Positions 1 through 9,657 of a stretch of 64,000 nt of DNA are shown here, in pieces; the first letter of the stretch is position 1, and every line of letters starts with the position of its first letter. Source of the stretch: Pediococcus inopinatus (GTDB lineage Bacteria > Bacillota > Bacilli > Lactobacillales > Lactobacillaceae). Made by a program: the position numbers and the translations under genes. A model generated the notes under the pieces. The model did not search any database and was not told where the DNA came from. It worked only from the letters and a program-made list of their open reading frames with translations. The stretch covers positions 868,001 through 932,000 of the forward strand of contig NZ_CP019981.1 of assembly GCF_002982135.1 (NCBI RefSeq). Reading direction: 5' to 3'.

Positions 1-159
1 ATTGATTTCATGAATTTCATCATTATGCATCAAAGTTACGGACATTTCTGTATTTTCTGCTAATTTGAGGTAATCACCAGCAAAATTTAAAACATTTTGA
101 ACAAGTTCAATATTAGCTTTTGGTTCTTCATTTGTGTGATCATAAATTTGAATGTCCAT
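1..159 (-). CDS. ybeY: Endoribonuclease YbeY, N-terminal part (cut by window edge)
   Basis: The minus strand opens with an ATG at 159 and runs without a stop to the window edge, giving 53 residues that begin MDIQIYDHTNEEPKA. This matches the N-terminal part of YbeY (UPF0054), a zinc-dependent single-strand endoribonuclease used in 16S rRNA maturation and ribosome quality control. The metal-binding histidine motif would lie in the missing C-terminal part. It starts 13 bases after the phoH stop. The phoH-ybeY order is typical of Firmicutes and supports the call, which otherwise rests on a short fragment. Confidence 0.8.
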   Translation of the reverse strand, partial: MDIQIYDHTNEEPKANIELVQNVLNFAGDYLKLAENTEMSVTLMHNDEIHEIN

Positions 160-172
160 AATCTACTCCAAC

Positions 173-1141
173 TTAATTTGATTTATGCCCTTCATAGGCA
201 TTTATGATTTCCGCTACAACCGGGTGGCGAACCACATCTTCCGCACTGAAATTAACAAAGCCCACATGACGAAGATCTTGTAAAATGCGTTGAGCTTCTA
301 CAAGTCCACTACGAACCCCGTGTGGTAAATCAATTTGTGTCTTATCCCCATTTACAATCATTTTGGACCCAAATCCCAAACGAGTCAAAAACATCTTCAT
401 TTGCGCACTGGTTGTATTTTGAGCTTCATCTAAAATCACAAAAGCACTATCCAAAGTTCGTCCCCGCATATATGCCAAAGGAGCAATCTCAATGACACCA
501 CGATCCATTAAACGTGTTGTATGTTCTGCTCCAATAATTTGATACAAAGCATCATAAATAGGTCGTAAGTAAGGGTCAACTTTTTCTTTTAAATCTCCCG
601 GTAGAAACCCAAGGCTCTCCCCCGCTTCTACAGCAGGTCGAGTTAAAATTAGCTTGTCTACTTCACCGCGTTTTAAAGAAGCAATTGCCATAACAACTGC
701 TAAGTAGGTCTTCCCTGTTCCGGCAGGACCAATTCCAAAGGTAACATCATTTCGTTTAACCGAGTCTACATATTGGCGCTGACCGTAATTTTTGACGCGG
801 ACTGCTTTGCCTTTATTATCCTTTATAAGTGTTTCTTTATACAAGTCCTGAAAATAATTCAAGGTACCCTTATCCGCCATTTTCATCGCACTCACAACAT
901 CTGCGGTGTTAAGCTGAATACCTTGCTGGACTAGAGATAAAAGGCTCTTAAAAACGTTGATTGTTCGATCAACAGCCTCTGATTCACCGGTGACCGTAAT
1001 TTTTTCTCCAAATGGATGAATGGAAACACTCATTCCTTCTTCAAGGATTTGTACGAATCGATCTTGATTGCCTAGAAGTGATAGCTCATCACTTTGTTTA
1101 GACAACAAAAATTCTTTTTCAATTGTTTTTTGTTCAGCCAA
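173..1141 (-). CDS. phoH: PhoH-family ATPase (PhoH-like protein)
   Basis: A 322-residue PhoH-like P-loop protein. An N-terminal region resembling a KH-like domain is followed by the ATPase core with Walker A GPAGTGKTYL near residue 140 and Walker B FVILDEAQN further on. The family is linked to RNA metabolism and is usually encoded beside ybeY, as here; its exact role is unsettled. The open frame extends upstream to 1162, but an AAGGAG sequence at about 1153-1159 lies inside that extension and is correctly spaced for the TTG at 1141, giving a protein that begins (M)AEQKTIEKEF. An ATG at 1148 sits in another frame and stops after four codons. I therefore chose the TTG start. Confidence 0.88.
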   Translation of the reverse strand: MAEQKTIEKEFLLSKQSDELSLLGNQDRFVQILEEGMSVSIHPFGEKITVTGESEAVDRTINVFKSLLSLVQQGIQLNTADVVSAMKMADKGTLNYFQDLYKETLIKDNKGKAVRVKNYGQRQYVDSVKRNDVTFGIGPAGTGKTYLAVVMAIASLKRGEVDKLILTRPAVEAGESLGFLPGDLKEKVDPYLRPIYDALYQIIGAEHTTRLMDRGVIEIAPLAYMRGRTLDSAFVILDEAQNTTSAQMKMFLTRLGFGSKMIVNGDKTQIDLPHGVRSGLVEAQRILQDLRHVGFVNFSAEDVVRHPVVAEIINAYEGHKSN

Positions 1142-1199
1142 GTCGCATTGTCTCCTTCTCAACTACATGCTTTCGCAAAATATTTTTTATTTTAAGTTA

Positions 1200-1643
1200 T
1201 TAACTAAGTTGACTTTTAACTGCTTGATTTACCAATTTTCCGTCCGCTATTCCTTTAACCTTTGGCATAACGGCACCCATTACCTTACCAAAATCAGAGC
1301 TGCTGGTTGCACCAACTGCCGAAACTGTATCAGCAACAATTTTTTCGATTTCGTCTTTGGATAGTTGCTTAGGTAAATATTTTTCAACGATTTTAATCTC
1401 GGCTTCAGTTGATTGAACTAAATCGTCACGATTACCTTTTGCAAACTCTTCTACAGATTCTTTTCGTTGTTTATATTCACGACCAATGACAGCCTGGGCT
1501 TCTTCATCACTAAGCTCATGGTTAACTTTAACTTTTTCGTTCATTAAGGCAGCCTTAAGCATTCGTATAACGCTCAATGTCTCTTTATCACGAGCTTTCA
1601 TGGCTGTTTTCATATCATCCGTAATTGTATCTACTAAACTCAT
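1200..1643 (-). CDS. yqeY: GatB/YqeY domain protein
   Basis: A 147-residue protein matching the full length of the YqeY family, which shares a helical domain with the C-terminal tail of GatB, the amidotransferase subunit that acts on mischarged tRNA. No catalytic residues are known for free-standing YqeY, and a role in tRNA-dependent amidation is only inferred. The start ATG at 1643 follows AAGGAG. It lies directly downstream of rpsU, the common Firmicutes arrangement, but an intrinsic terminator between them means that only part of the rpsU transcript should reach it. Confidence 0.88.
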   Translation of the reverse strand: MSLVDTITDDMKTAMKARDKETLSVIRMLKAALMNEKVKVNHELSDEEAQAVIGREYKQRKESVEEFAKGNRDDLVQSTEAEIKIVEKYLPKQLSKDEIEKIVADTVSAVGATSSSDFGKVMGAVMPKVKGIADGKLVNQAVKSQLS

Positions 1644-1678
1644 AAGTATTCTCCTTGTTGAAATTTTATTTTTTGTAC

Positions 1679-1706
1679 AAAAAAAGCTCCTGATATTCTC
1701 AGGAGC
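1679..1706 (-). terminator. Intrinsic terminator after rpsU
   Basis: An 8-bp perfect stem (GCTCCTGA with TCAGGAGC, 1686-1706) with a 5-base loop is followed on the minus strand by seven T residues. It lies 9 bases after the rpsU stop and before yqeY, so it should end most rpsU transcripts and lower yqeY expression. Confidence 0.85.
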
Positions 1707-1715
1707 GTTAAAAAT

Positions 1716-1901
1716 TTAGAAGTGCTTCTTGTTTTTGCGTTTTCTAGCAGCTTCTGATTTTAACTTCTTTTTAACACTTGGCTTTTCGTAGAATTCCCGT
1801 TTGCGATATTCTTGTAAAGTACCTGATTTAGAAACTGTACGTTTAAAGCGGCGAAGAGCGTCATCAAGTGACTCGTTTTTACGAACGACTGTTTTTGCCA
1901 T
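1716..1901 (-). CDS. rpsU: 30S ribosomal protein S21
   Basis: A 61-residue, strongly basic protein that begins [20 protein letters not shown] and ends in a Lys/Arg-rich tail, which is the typical S21 form. S21 sits on the 30S platform near the anti-Shine-Dalgarno end of 16S rRNA. The open frame runs on to 2012, but the ATG at 1901 is preceded by a strong GGAGGGAGGG sequence and gives the normal family length. It has its own promoter (1972-2000) and terminator (1679-1706), so it can be made as a short abundant transcript. Confidence 0.97.
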   Translation of the reverse strand: MAKTVVRKNESLDDALRRFKRTVSKSGTLQEYRKREFYEKPSVKKKLKSEAARKRKNKKHF

Positions 1902-1971
1902 TTTGAATCCCTCCCTCCGAGCTCTAAAGTAACAGACGAATCTAACTAATGTAAATCCGTTGTTCTTTATT

Positions 1972-2000
1972 ATTATACATAACATAGATTTTCCCGTCAA
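1972..2000 (-). promoter_or_regulatory. Sigma-A-type promoter of rpsU
   Basis: Minus strand: -35 TTGACG (1995-2000), 17-base spacer, -10 TATAAT (1972-1977). It is one base off the consensus and lies about 70 bases upstream of the rpsU ATG. Confidence 0.85.
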
Positions 2001-2105
2001 TACATCAATCACAGTTTTCTTAAATTCATTTTAAAATGCATAAAACCGTTTTCATTCCTTATTTCCTATGGTAAACTTACCCTAAAAGGATGAGGGTGAT
2101 TGATT

Positions 2106-2918
2106 ATGTCTACAAAAATATTTGTAATTTCCGATTCAGTAGGTGAAACTGCTGAGTCTGTCGCCAAGGCTGCATCTGCTCAGTTTCCTAGTGAAGACTT
2201 TGAATTTGATCGTTATCCATTTACACAAACAGAGTCTTTACTTGACGGTATTTTAAAGCGTGCCAAACATCAAGGAGCTATTGTTTTCTCTACTTTCGTC
2301 AATCCAGCATTAAATCAATTTGCTAAATCAAAATGTGAACAGGCCAAGATTTACTATTATGATGTTTTAACCCCTGCTATTTCGTTGTTTAAGCAACAAA
2401 CAGGTGTTGAAGCAGCTAATGAGCCAGGGACTGTCCATAATTTAACAGAGGGCTATTTTGACAAGATTGCGGCCATGGAATTTGCAGTCACTTATGATGA
2501 TGGCAAAGATCCAACCGGTTTCTTAAAAGCTGATATTGTGCTTCTAGGAGTTTCAAGAACATCTAAAACTCCCCTTTCGCTCTATCTCGCAAACAAGGGA
2601 TTGAAGGTAGCTAATTTACCACTCGTACCTCAGGCGTCCATTCCAGATGAAATTTGGAAGGTTGATCCTAAAAAGGTCTTTGGTTTAACCACGACGGCAG
2701 ATGTTTTAAATGATATTCGACGTCAGCGAATGATTTCCTACGGTTTAAATCCTGAGTCATCTTATTCAAATACTGAAGGCATTAAACGAGAATTAGGATA
2801 CGCCGATGACGTTTTCAAAAAAATCGGCTGTTTAGTGATTAATACAGCAAACAAATCTATTGAAGAAACAGCAACTTTAATTATGGAAAGCCTAGAAGTT
2901 GATGTGAGCGACGAATAA
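2106..2918 (+). CDS. ppsR: Pyruvate, phosphate dikinase regulatory protein (bifunctional kinase/pyrophosphorylase)
   Basis: A 270-residue DUF299 protein. This family phosphorylates a threonine in pyruvate phosphate dikinase or PEP synthase using ADP, and removes the phosphate in a Pi-dependent reaction. The nucleotide-binding loop GVSRTSKTP is visible near residue 150, in the central position typical of the family. The frame opens with TTG at 2100, but ATG at 2106 follows a GAGGGTG sequence at proper distance and gives the usual N-terminus MSTKIFVISDS. It is a single plus-strand gene between the divergent rpsU promoter and a shared terminator. No dikinase gene lies in this window. Confidence 0.9.
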   Translation: MSTKIFVISDSVGETAESVAKAASAQFPSEDFEFDRYPFTQTESLLDGILKRAKHQGAIVFSTFVNPALNQFAKSKCEQAKIYYYDVLTPAISLFKQQTGVEAANEPGTVHNLTEGYFDKIAAMEFAVTYDDGKDPTGFLKADIVLLGVSRTSKTPLSLYLANKGLKVANLPLVPQASIPDEIWKVDPKKVFGLTTTADVLNDIRRQRMISYGLNPESSYSNTEGIKRELGYADDVFKKIGCLVINTANKSIEETATLIMESLEVDVSDE

Positions 2919-2936
2919 ATAATTTAATTAAAAAAG

Positions 2937-2986
2937 AAGCACTAGTGAGATTGACCCAAAACTGGTCACTTTCACTAGTGCTTTTT
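2937..2986. terminator. Bidirectional terminator between ppsR and nfo
   Basis: A 12-bp perfect stem (AAGCACTAGTGA at 2937-2948 with TCACTAGTGCTT at 2972-2983) has A-rich sequence on one side and T-rich sequence on the other, so it can stop transcription from both convergent genes. Confidence 0.85.
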
Positions 2987-2988
2987 AT

Positions 2989-3909
2989 TTATTTTAAAAA
3001 GGTATCAACTGATTTTTGAGAAAGAATGTCTGACACCAGGTTTGGATTAAAAACTTGATGCTCTAACATCGCAATTTCGTATCCATACGGGGCATATTTT
3101 ACCTTTGCGTTTGATGGATCTTTAACCCATGGTGTTTCCATGATTTTGGGAATATTCGTTAGTTGCGGATGATGGGCAATGGTGTTCAAAGCATTAAAGC
3201 CGATTGTCCCTAATCCGATGTTTTCGTGACGATCTTTGTGACTACCCTGCTCATTTTTAGAATCATTTAAATGAATGACCTTTAAATAGGCCAAACCAAT
3301 TTTTTGGTCAAACTCTTCAAGTACCCCATCAAAATCTTCACGGATGGCGTATCCCGCATCATTTGTATGGCAAGTATCTAAACAAACAGAAATTTTACTT
3401 TGAAGTTTAACTTGGTGGACAATTGAGCCAATTTCTTCAAATGTCTTTCCGACCTCGGTTCCCTTACCAGCCATTGTTTCAATGGCAATGTTAACTTGCT
3501 GAGTTTCGGATAAGATTTCGTTTAACCCTTTCACAATTTGAGCAATCGCTAAATCAGGGCCAGCGCCAACATGGGCACCTGGATGTAAAACAATATTGCT
3601 CGCACCCAAGGCGTCTGCACGTTTAATTTCTTCTTTCAAAAAATTTACACCAAACTCAAAACTTTCTGGTTTTTTGGTATTTCCCAAATTCACAATGTAT
3701 GGGGCATGAATGATTAAATCTGAAATCTGATGATCGGCCATAAGTTGCTGGCCTTTTGGAATATTAAGCTCAGAAATGGGCTTGCGTCGGGTGTTTTGAG
3801 GAGCTCCTGTATAAATCATGAAGATGTTAGCACGATAACTAACCGCGGTTTCAACAGATCCGAGAAACATTTTTGGCGCTTTCATACTAACGTGAGATCC
3901 TAATAACAT
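2989..3909 (-). CDS. nfo: Endonuclease IV (AP endonuclease), probable
   Basis: A 306-residue TIM-barrel AP endonuclease of family 2. It cleaves DNA 5' of abasic sites in base-excision repair and depends on three zinc ions. The expected ligand motifs occur in order: HAPYIVN, HPGAH, the [10 protein letters not shown] glutamate, [24 protein letters not shown] and METPW. The start ATG at 3909 follows TAGGAGG. It is the last gene of a tight group with teichoic-acid enzymes, 12 bases after the tagF-like gene, and ends at a shared terminator. Co-transcription with wall genes is inferred from spacing and has no clear functional logic. Confidence 0.92.
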   Translation of the reverse strand: MLLGSHVSMKAPKMFLGSVETAVSYRANIFMIYTGAPQNTRRKPISELNIPKGQQLMADHQISDLIIHAPYIVNLGNTKKPESFEFGVNFLKEEIKRADALGASNIVLHPGAHVGAGPDLAIAQIVKGLNEILSETQQVNIAIETMAGKGTEVGKTFEEIGSIVHQVKLQSKISVCLDTCHTNDAGYAIREDFDGVLEEFDQKIGLAYLKVIHLNDSKNEQGSHKDRHENIGLGTIGFNALNTIAHHPQLTNIPKIMETPWVKDPSNAKVKYAPYGYEIAMLEHQVFNPNLVSDILSQKSVDTFLK

Positions 3910-3921
3910 TTTATTTACCTC

Positions 3922-5118
3922 CTAAATTCCAATCGCTTCAATAACCTGTTTTGCAGCATTCCCATGTTCCCAAGTCAAAAAATTTTCTTCGAAGTCATTA
4001 ATTTGTTCTTGATAATTTGGAAAACTTTTATTTTCTGAAAAAATTCTTAGTTGTGAATACAGTTCTGATCTTTTTGTCACGATGGGACCTGGACACTGAC
4101 GTAAATAATCAAAGTAGAAGCCGCGGAGCTCGCCTGCATAATGTTTTAAGTCATATGGGAAAAACAATATGGGCCGTTTCAAATTAGCAAAATCAAACAT
4201 TACAGAAGAATAATCTGTAATCAACAAATCACTAATTAGATATAACTGACTAATGTCGGTTTCTGCCAAAATTTTGACACGATCTTCAAATCCCCGTATA
4301 TCAATGTGATCCTTCACCAAGTAATGAGGACGAATGATTAACATTGTATGCGATGGCACAGCTTCAAAAAATTCTTTTAAATCAAAAGGTAAGTTAAACC
4401 GATAGCGACCTTTATAGATAAAATTATCATCTCGCCAAGTTGGTGCATAAAGAACAACTTGTGCAACCTTCTCACCAACAAGGCGTTTCTTAAGACTATT
4501 TATTTCTGTTTGTTTTGTTGTAAATAAGACATCATTTCTGGGATATCCAGACCGAATAAATTTATTTTTAAACCCAAAAGCCCGTTTGAAAATTGTTTCA
4601 GAATAAGCGTTAGGTGCAATCAAATAATTCCACCGGGCCGCTTCTTTTTTGAAATCCTGATGATATTTTTCTGTAGAGGTTCCCGGAATTTCAACATTTT
4701 TAATGTCCAAGCCCAATTTTTTAAGCGGCGTTCCGTGCCATGTTTGAACATAAACAGTCTGGGCGTTTTTGTGCCACCATAATGGCAATCGCGAATTAAA
4801 AATCCAGTAATTGGCTCTTGCCATGACCAAAATCCATTTTAGTGACCAACGCTTAAGTAATTGCACATCAGGATTATCTTTTTGAACTTGAGAAAAACAG
4901 TTCCCCTTTATGCCAAAAAATAAATTTGAAGCAAGTTCGGGATGAAGAATTTTAATTTCTTTATAAATAGCAGCTGGATTATCATTTACGGACTGGCCAT
5001 TGAAGCTTTCAAAAATAATCAAATTCTTTTTAATCGGTAACCGAATCAGCAATTCATTAATGACTATCAAAATATAACGACTCAAAAGTTTTATGGGTTG
5101 GGTAATGAAATGACGCAT
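3922..5118 (-). CDS. CDP-glycerol glycerophosphotransferase, TarF/TagF-like
   Basis: A 398-residue protein with a CDP-glycerol:poly(glycerophosphate) glycerophosphotransferase domain (Glyphos_transf). The family motifs WHGTPLKKLG and TDYSSVMFD are both present. These membrane-associated enzymes transfer glycerol-phosphate from CDP-glycerol to wall teichoic acid chains at the inner face of the membrane. The length is close to TarF and much shorter than the roughly 750-residue TagF polymerase, so it may add one or few units; this cannot be decided here. An N-terminal hydrophobic stretch may help membrane contact. It lies one base after the TagB-like gene, so the two are probably translated together. 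Confidence 0.85.
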   Translation of the reverse strand: MRHFITQPIKLLSRYILIVINELLIRLPIKKNLIIFESFNGQSVNDNPAAIYKEIKILHPELASNLFFGIKGNCFSQVQKDNPDVQLLKRWSLKWILVMARANYWIFNSRLPLWWHKNAQTVYVQTWHGTPLKKLGLDIKNVEIPGTSTEKYHQDFKKEAARWNYLIAPNAYSETIFKRAFGFKNKFIRSGYPRNDVLFTTKQTEINSLKKRLVGEKVAQVVLYAPTWRDDNFIYKGRYRFNLPFDLKEFFEAVPSHTMLIIRPHYLVKDHIDIRGFEDRVKILAETDISQLYLISDLLITDYSSVMFDFANLKRPILFFPYDLKHYAGELRGFYFDYLRQCPGPIVTKRSELYSQLRIFSENKSFPNYQEQINDFEENFLTWEHGNAAKQVIEAIGI

Positions 5119-5119
5119 T

Positions 5120-6271
5120 TTAAAGGTCGCTCCGTTTCAACAAAAAATTTATTGTTCGTTTTGTAGCAGCACCATCGTTGAATTGATTCCAGTCATAATT
5201 TAATTTCTCAATCATGGCTTGATTATTGTCCGATTTGGCCAAAAAATCCGTTAATTGATTGACATCCTTGATTACAATAGACTGAAATTCCGTTGAAAAA
5301 TCTGATCGTAAGCCAACAGTTTTGGAAAACTCGAGTTGGTCGAACGTAAAAAGACCAATTTTTCGAGCATTTTTCAGCAAGGTATAATCAAATAAAATCG
5401 AAGAATAGTCTGTAATCAACGTTTCAACTACGGTTAATAGTTCATCAGTGGTAATCTTTGCATCAATGGAGGTTATAAAAGGCATTCGTTCTTCCCATGA
5501 CTTTTCCATGGCTTGCAAATGTGGATGTAACCGTAAAATTAAAATTGTATTTTTCGGTAGCTGCAGATTCTTAAAATCAGGTGCAAACGCAAATTGACTA
5601 TCTTTCCGGTATGTAGGTGCATATAAAATTAAATGTTTATTTTTTAATTCAGGATAGTTTTCAAAAAAAGTTGCTTGTACTTTATGAATCCATTTCTCGT
5701 TTAAGAATTTATCCGAACGTGGATATCCAAGTCGGCGAATCTGTTCCCCATTCAAACGATAATTCAGTTGAAATGTATCCGCCATCTTTTCTGAGCCAAC
5801 CACAATATCATCCATAGCGTTATAAACGCGTTGAAAACGGATTTGATCAGACGCGGTTCGTTGACTTGTCATTGGATCATTAAAACCGAATTCCTTAATG
5901 GCGCCATTTGCATGCCATATTTGTGAAATTCTTATATTTTTGGTTTTAGACAAAGACCCCAAAAAAGGAAAATAATTATCAATAACAATCAATTTACTGC
6001 GCATCAACCAGGGGATTACTTTTAAAAATAATTGCGGACCGTTATCAAGAACAGAAAATCGAATGTTAGCCACATTTTTCAGTGGGACAATGCTTTGGCT
6101 TACTTCTTTTTGATAATAAACATGAAGCGTTCTTGGATTCACTTGTTTTGCGAGTTGACGGACAAAATCTTGATTATTCCCAAAACTCATTAGATAGCTA
6201 ATTTGTGATTTTTTTTGCCATATAAAGAGTAATGAACAGAGTCGAACAAGAAATGTATAAATTATTTTCAT
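5120..6271 (-). CDS. Teichoic acid glycerophosphotransferase, TagB/TarB-like
   Basis: A 383-residue member of the same transferase family as its downstream neighbour, with IWHANGAIKEFG in place of WHGTPLKKLG. The WHxxGAIKxFG form is characteristic of TagB/TarB primases, which add the first glycerol-phosphate to the undecaprenyl-linked disaccharide. ITDYSSILFDYTLL is also present. The hydrophobic N-terminus (residues 4-18) suggests membrane contact. The start ATG at 6271 follows GAGGAAAG. The pair looks like a primase plus extender set. TagA, TagO and the TagGH exporter are not in the window, so the pathway must continue elsewhere. Confidence 0.83.
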   Translation of the reverse strand: MKIIYTFLVRLCSLLFIWQKKSQISYLMSFGNNQDFVRQLAKQVNPRTLHVYYQKEVSQSIVPLKNVANIRFSVLDNGPQLFLKVIPWLMRSKLIVIDNYFPFLGSLSKTKNIRISQIWHANGAIKEFGFNDPMTSQRTASDQIRFQRVYNAMDDIVVGSEKMADTFQLNYRLNGEQIRRLGYPRSDKFLNEKWIHKVQATFFENYPELKNKHLILYAPTYRKDSQFAFAPDFKNLQLPKNTILILRLHPHLQAMEKSWEERMPFITSIDAKITTDELLTVVETLITDYSSILFDYTLLKNARKIGLFTFDQLEFSKTVGLRSDFSTEFQSIVIKDVNQLTDFLAKSDNNQAMIEKLNYDWNQFNDGAATKRTINFLLKRSDL

Positions 6272-6288
6272 GTTTCTTTCCTCTTTGT

Positions 6289-7167
6289 TTAAAGTGAAGG
6301 TTCGTAAAAATGCCCCAGAATAGTGACACTTCCTGAGATACTTACAAACGCCTTTGGATCCGATTCTTTCATTGCCATCTCCAGATCACTCATTTCGTAC
6401 CGAGAAATTATGGTGAACAAAATCGTTTTTTGATTATGATTGTAGGCACCCTCAGCACCGTGAACAATGGTAATCCCCCGCCGCATATGGTTCTGAACGC
6501 TATCAATCACACTCTTAGGACGATCAGTCACGATCATTACCTGCATTTTTTGTTGTCGCGTATAGGTCATGTCCATAATCTTGGCATTTACAATTAACCC
6601 AATTGCAGAATAAAACGCAAATGGCCAACCGTAGATAAAACCAGCTGCACAAACAATCATGGCATTAAAAACAATATTGATTGTGCCAATACTCTTACCT
6701 GTCCGCTTGCGAATGACCATTCCTAAAATATCTAACCCACCAGTGGAAAGCCCATTTTTTAAGGCTAATCCGGTTCCGTAACCATTTACAGCACCTCCAA
6801 AAATAGCGCAAATAATGGGATCCGTTGTTAAGGTCATGGGATGCAAAACTTTGATCATGATACTAGCCAAACCAACAGAAAGAATGGTAAATAATGTAAA
6901 TCGATGACCAATTTGACGCCAAGCTAGAAAGAACAGAGGTACATTTAGCACAAAAAGCATTAGGGCGGTTGATAAGTTAAATGATAGATAACGACCACTT
7001 AATGTTGAAACCAGTTGTGCAAATCCAGTAATTCCTGAGGCGTAAATTTTACCCGGAGTCCAAAAGAAATTCATCGCAATAGAGACCAAAATAGCGTAAA
7101 TAAAAGCAGTTCCAGCTAAAGTTGAATACTGATGACGTTTGGCAATCTTTTTAAACTGTTTATCCAT
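6289..7167 (-). CDS. YitT family membrane protein
   Basis: A 292-residue YitT-type protein with an N-terminal block of five or six hydrophobic segments (about residues 15-185) and a C-terminal soluble DUF2179 domain containing VTDRPKSVIDSV and GITIVHGAEGAY. Family members are widespread in Firmicutes; a transport function is assumed but no substrate is established. The start ATG at 7167 has a GGAG about 14 bases upstream, rather far, so initiation may be modest. It sits 9 bases after msrA and 17 before the teichoic-acid pair, apparently in one operon. Confidence 0.85.
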   Translation of the reverse strand: MDKQFKKIAKRHQYSTLAGTAFIYAILVSIAMNFFWTPGKIYASGITGFAQLVSTLSGRYLSFNLSTALMLFVLNVPLFFLAWRQIGHRFTLFTILSVGLASIMIKVLHPMTLTTDPIICAIFGGAVNGYGTGLALKNGLSTGGLDILGMVIRKRTGKSIGTINIVFNAMIVCAAGFIYGWPFAFYSAIGLIVNAKIMDMTYTRQQKMQVMIVTDRPKSVIDSVQNHMRRGITIVHGAEGAYNHNQKTILFTIISRYEMSDLEMAMKESDPKAFVSISGSVTILGHFYEPSL

Positions 7168-7176
7168 GAAAGGTAA

Positions 7177-7707
7177 TTAATTCTCCTTTTCCCAATTTGC
7201 TTTTTTAAATGCTTCTCGCCCACCAGCTTCTTGTTGCTTATAAGCATCAGGATTTTTTTGGTAAAAGTCCTGATGAGCTTCTTCCGCTGGATAAAATGGA
7301 ACGACATCTTCAATTGTAGTCACAATTGGTTTATCAAATTGTTCTCGATTTTGTAAATCTTTTTTAGATTGTTCAGCAATTTTACGTTGTTTGGGACTAT
7401 TCACAAAAATGACCGGGCGATAATTATCTCCGCGATCTTGAAACTGCCCCATTGCATCTGTAGGATCCGTTTGCTGCCAATAAATTTGAACCAGTTTTTG
7501 ATAAGACATCACTTTTGGATCAAAAGAAATTTTAACAGCCTCTGTGTGTCCGGTTTGGTGAGATTTTACTTCTTCATAAGTAGGATTGACGGTATGTCCA
7601 CCTGTGTAACCTGAAACTACCTTACTGATGCCTGGTAAAGAGTCAAATGGCTGAACCATGCACCAAAAACAACCACCTGCAAATATTGCGGTTTCTTCTT
7701 CACTCAT
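7177..7707 (-). CDS. msrA: Peptide methionine-S-sulfoxide reductase MsrA
   Basis: A 176-residue MsrA, which reduces the S-form of methionine sulfoxide in proteins with thioredoxin as electron donor. The signature GCFWC is at residues 12-16, with catalytic Cys13, followed by the conserved SGYTGG and TGHTEAV motifs. The frame opens at 7722, but the GGAG in that extension is about nine bases from the ATG at 7707, which I take as the start. It is the first gene of the msrA-yitT-tagB-tagF-nfo group. No MsrB domain is fused to it. Confidence 0.9.
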   Translation of the reverse strand: MSEEETAIFAGGCFWCMVQPFDSLPGISKVVSGYTGGHTVNPTYEEVKSHQTGHTEAVKISFDPKVMSYQKLVQIYWQQTDPTDAMGQFQDRGDNYRPVIFVNSPKQRKIAEQSKKDLQNREQFDKPIVTTIEDVVPFYPAEEAHQDFYQKNPDAYKQQEAGGREAFKKANWEKEN

Positions 7708-7807
7708 AATAGCCATCTCCATTTTAAATTTAATAAGAAATTGTTTCTTTTAGCTTATATCGTATCATAATCGCCAAGCTATTTCTGTTGTTTTGGCTTT
7801 AAACCTA

Positions 7808-7843
7808 AAATCAGCCGGTAACGTCCTCCATTACGCGGCTGAT
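7808..7843 (-). terminator. Probable terminator after aspS
   Basis: ATCAGCCG (7810-7817) pairs with CGGCTGAT (7836-7843), and GTAA/TTAC extends the stem across a single bulge. The minus-strand tail is TTTTAGGTTT, a weak U-run, so termination may be partial. Confidence 0.6.
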
Positions 7844-7854
7844 AATCATTTTAA

Positions 7855-9645
7855 TTATTTATTTTGATCATTTTCGTTAACAGAAAATAAATGTAATTCT
7901 TGTAACTGTTTTTCGGCAACTGGACGAGGAGCTGATGTCATTGGTTCAATGGCTTTGGAATTCTTTGGAAAGGCGATAACATCACGAATATTATCACGGT
8001 CAGCCAATAAGCGGGCAAAACGATCTAAGCCGATTGCTAAACCGCCATGAGGTGGGAAACCAGTATCCAAAGCTTCTAATAAGTAACCAAAACTTTGTTC
8101 CGCACGTTCTTTAGTAAATCCAAGGGCTTCCAACATTTTTTCTTGAAGATCGCGTTGGTGAATACGAATTGAGCCACCACCTAATTCCAAACCATTTAAA
8201 ATAATATCATAGCTTTGGGCGTGGGCCTTATGGGCATCTTCATCGTCATTCATCAAATAATGCACGTCTTCTTCGTTTGGCATAGTGAAAGGATGATGAG
8301 CTGGTACCCAACGTTTATCCCCTTCATCGTATTCAAACAGTGGCCAATCTACAACCCAAACATAGGCAAACTTATTCTTGGGAATCATGTTCTGTTCCTT
8401 GGCAATTGCTACTCGCAAGTATGACAAAGTATCTGCTACAACTTTTGTCCGGTCAGCGACAAACAGGAGTAAGTCGCCTACTTTAGCCTCAGTGGCAGTC
8501 AAAATTTGATCCCGAATAGCATCATCTTTGAAAAACTTCGCAATTGGGCCAGAAAAGCTATCATCTGTAACTTTAAGCCAGGCTAAACCTTTAGCACCAA
8601 AACGTTCGATGTATTCTGTATACTTATCGATTGCTTTACGAGAATAGAGGTCTGCTCCACCCGGAACTGCAATTGCTTTAACTTGGCCACCTTTTTCGAC
8701 AGCACCAGAAAATACTTTAAATTCAGAATCTTTCATAATATCTGAAAGATCTTTCAATTCCATTCCAAAGCGTAAATCAGGTTGGTCAGTTCCAAAACGG
8801 GCCATTGACTCATTCCAAGTAATCCGATCAAATGGAAGTTTGACATCGATGTCTAAAGTATCCTTCATAACTTTAGCAATTAAGCCTTCAGTTAAGTCCT
8901 GAATTTCTTCAGCATCTAAGAAACTCGTTTCCATATCAATCTGGGTAAATTCGGGTTGACGATCACCACGAAGATCTTCGTCACGGAAACAGCGGGCAAT
9001 TTGATAGTAGCGGTCAAAACCAGCTCCCATCAGTAACTGCTTAAATAGTTGAGGAGATTGAGGTAACGCATAAAAATGACCAGCATATAATCGTGAAGGA
9101 ACTAAGTAATCGCGGGCTCCTTCTGGAGTAGATTTTGTTAAATCTGGGGTTTCAATGTCAACGAAGCCTTCTGAATCAAAATAACTATGAACGGCCTGTG
9201 TGATGCGGTTACGGATCATTAATCCACGTTGCATTTCGGGACGGCGTAAGTCTAAATAACGATATTTTAGGCGTAATTCATCAGAGACATTGATGTTATC
9301 TTGAATGTAAAAAGGTGGTGTTTTAGCCTTGTTTAAAATCTTGGCTTCATATACCTCAACTTCAACCTCGCCAGTCTTCATTTTGGGATTAATTTCTTTT
9401 TCAGAACGTGGGACAACTTTACCATTAATCTCAATAACATACTCGCTTCGTAATTGATCTGCAACGGCCAGGGCTGATTCAGAAAATTCCTTACTAAAAA
9501 CCAACTGGACGATGCCTTCCCGGTCCCGCAAATCAATAAAAATCAAATTTCCTAGATCCCGACGTTTCTGGACCCAGCCTTTCAAAACAATTTTTTGATC
9601 TAAATACTGCTTATTAACCAATCCGGCATATGTTGTTCGTTTCAT
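7855..9645 (-). CDS. aspS: Aspartyl-tRNA synthetase
   Basis: A 596-residue class II synthetase that charges tRNA-Asp. An N-terminal OB-fold anticodon-binding domain (about residues 1-105) is followed by the catalytic domain. Motif 2 is seen as [20 protein letters not shown] and motif 3 as [15 protein letters not shown] bacterial GAD-type insertion fits the length. The protein begins [15 protein letters not shown] after GGGAG. It lies 12 bases downstream of hisS in a two-gene operon under the T-box at 10993-11208. Whether it is discriminating or also charges tRNA-Asn cannot be judged. Confidence 0.96.
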   Translation of the reverse strand: MKRTTYAGLVNKQYLDQKIVLKGWVQKRRDLGNLIFIDLRDREGIVQLVFSKEFSESALAVADQLRSEYVIEINGKVVPRSEKEINPKMKTGEVEVEVYEAKILNKAKTPPFYIQDNINVSDELRLKYRYLDLRRPEMQRGLMIRNRITQAVHSYFDSEGFVDIETPDLTKSTPEGARDYLVPSRLYAGHFYALPQSPQLFKQLLMGAGFDRYYQIARCFRDEDLRGDRQPEFTQIDMETSFLDAEEIQDLTEGLIAKVMKDTLDIDVKLPFDRITWNESMARFGTDQPDLRFGMELKDLSDIMKDSEFKVFSGAVEKGGQVKAIAVPGGADLYSRKAIDKYTEYIERFGAKGLAWLKVTDDSFSGPIAKFFKDDAIRDQILTATEAKVGDLLLFVADRTKVVADTLSYLRVAIAKEQNMIPKNKFAYVWVVDWPLFEYDEGDKRWVPAHHPFTMPNEEDVHYLMNDDEDAHKAHAQSYDIILNGLELGGGSIRIHQRDLQEKMLEALGFTKERAEQSFGYLLEALDTGFPPHGGLAIGLDRFARLLADRDNIRDVIAFPKNSKAIEPMTSAPRPVAEKQLQELHLFSVNENDQNK

Positions 9646-9657
9646 TTTATGATCTCC

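Noticed and set aside
7116..7313. A 65-codon frame bridging msrA and yitT
   Set aside because: It overlaps two well-supported genes in a different phase.
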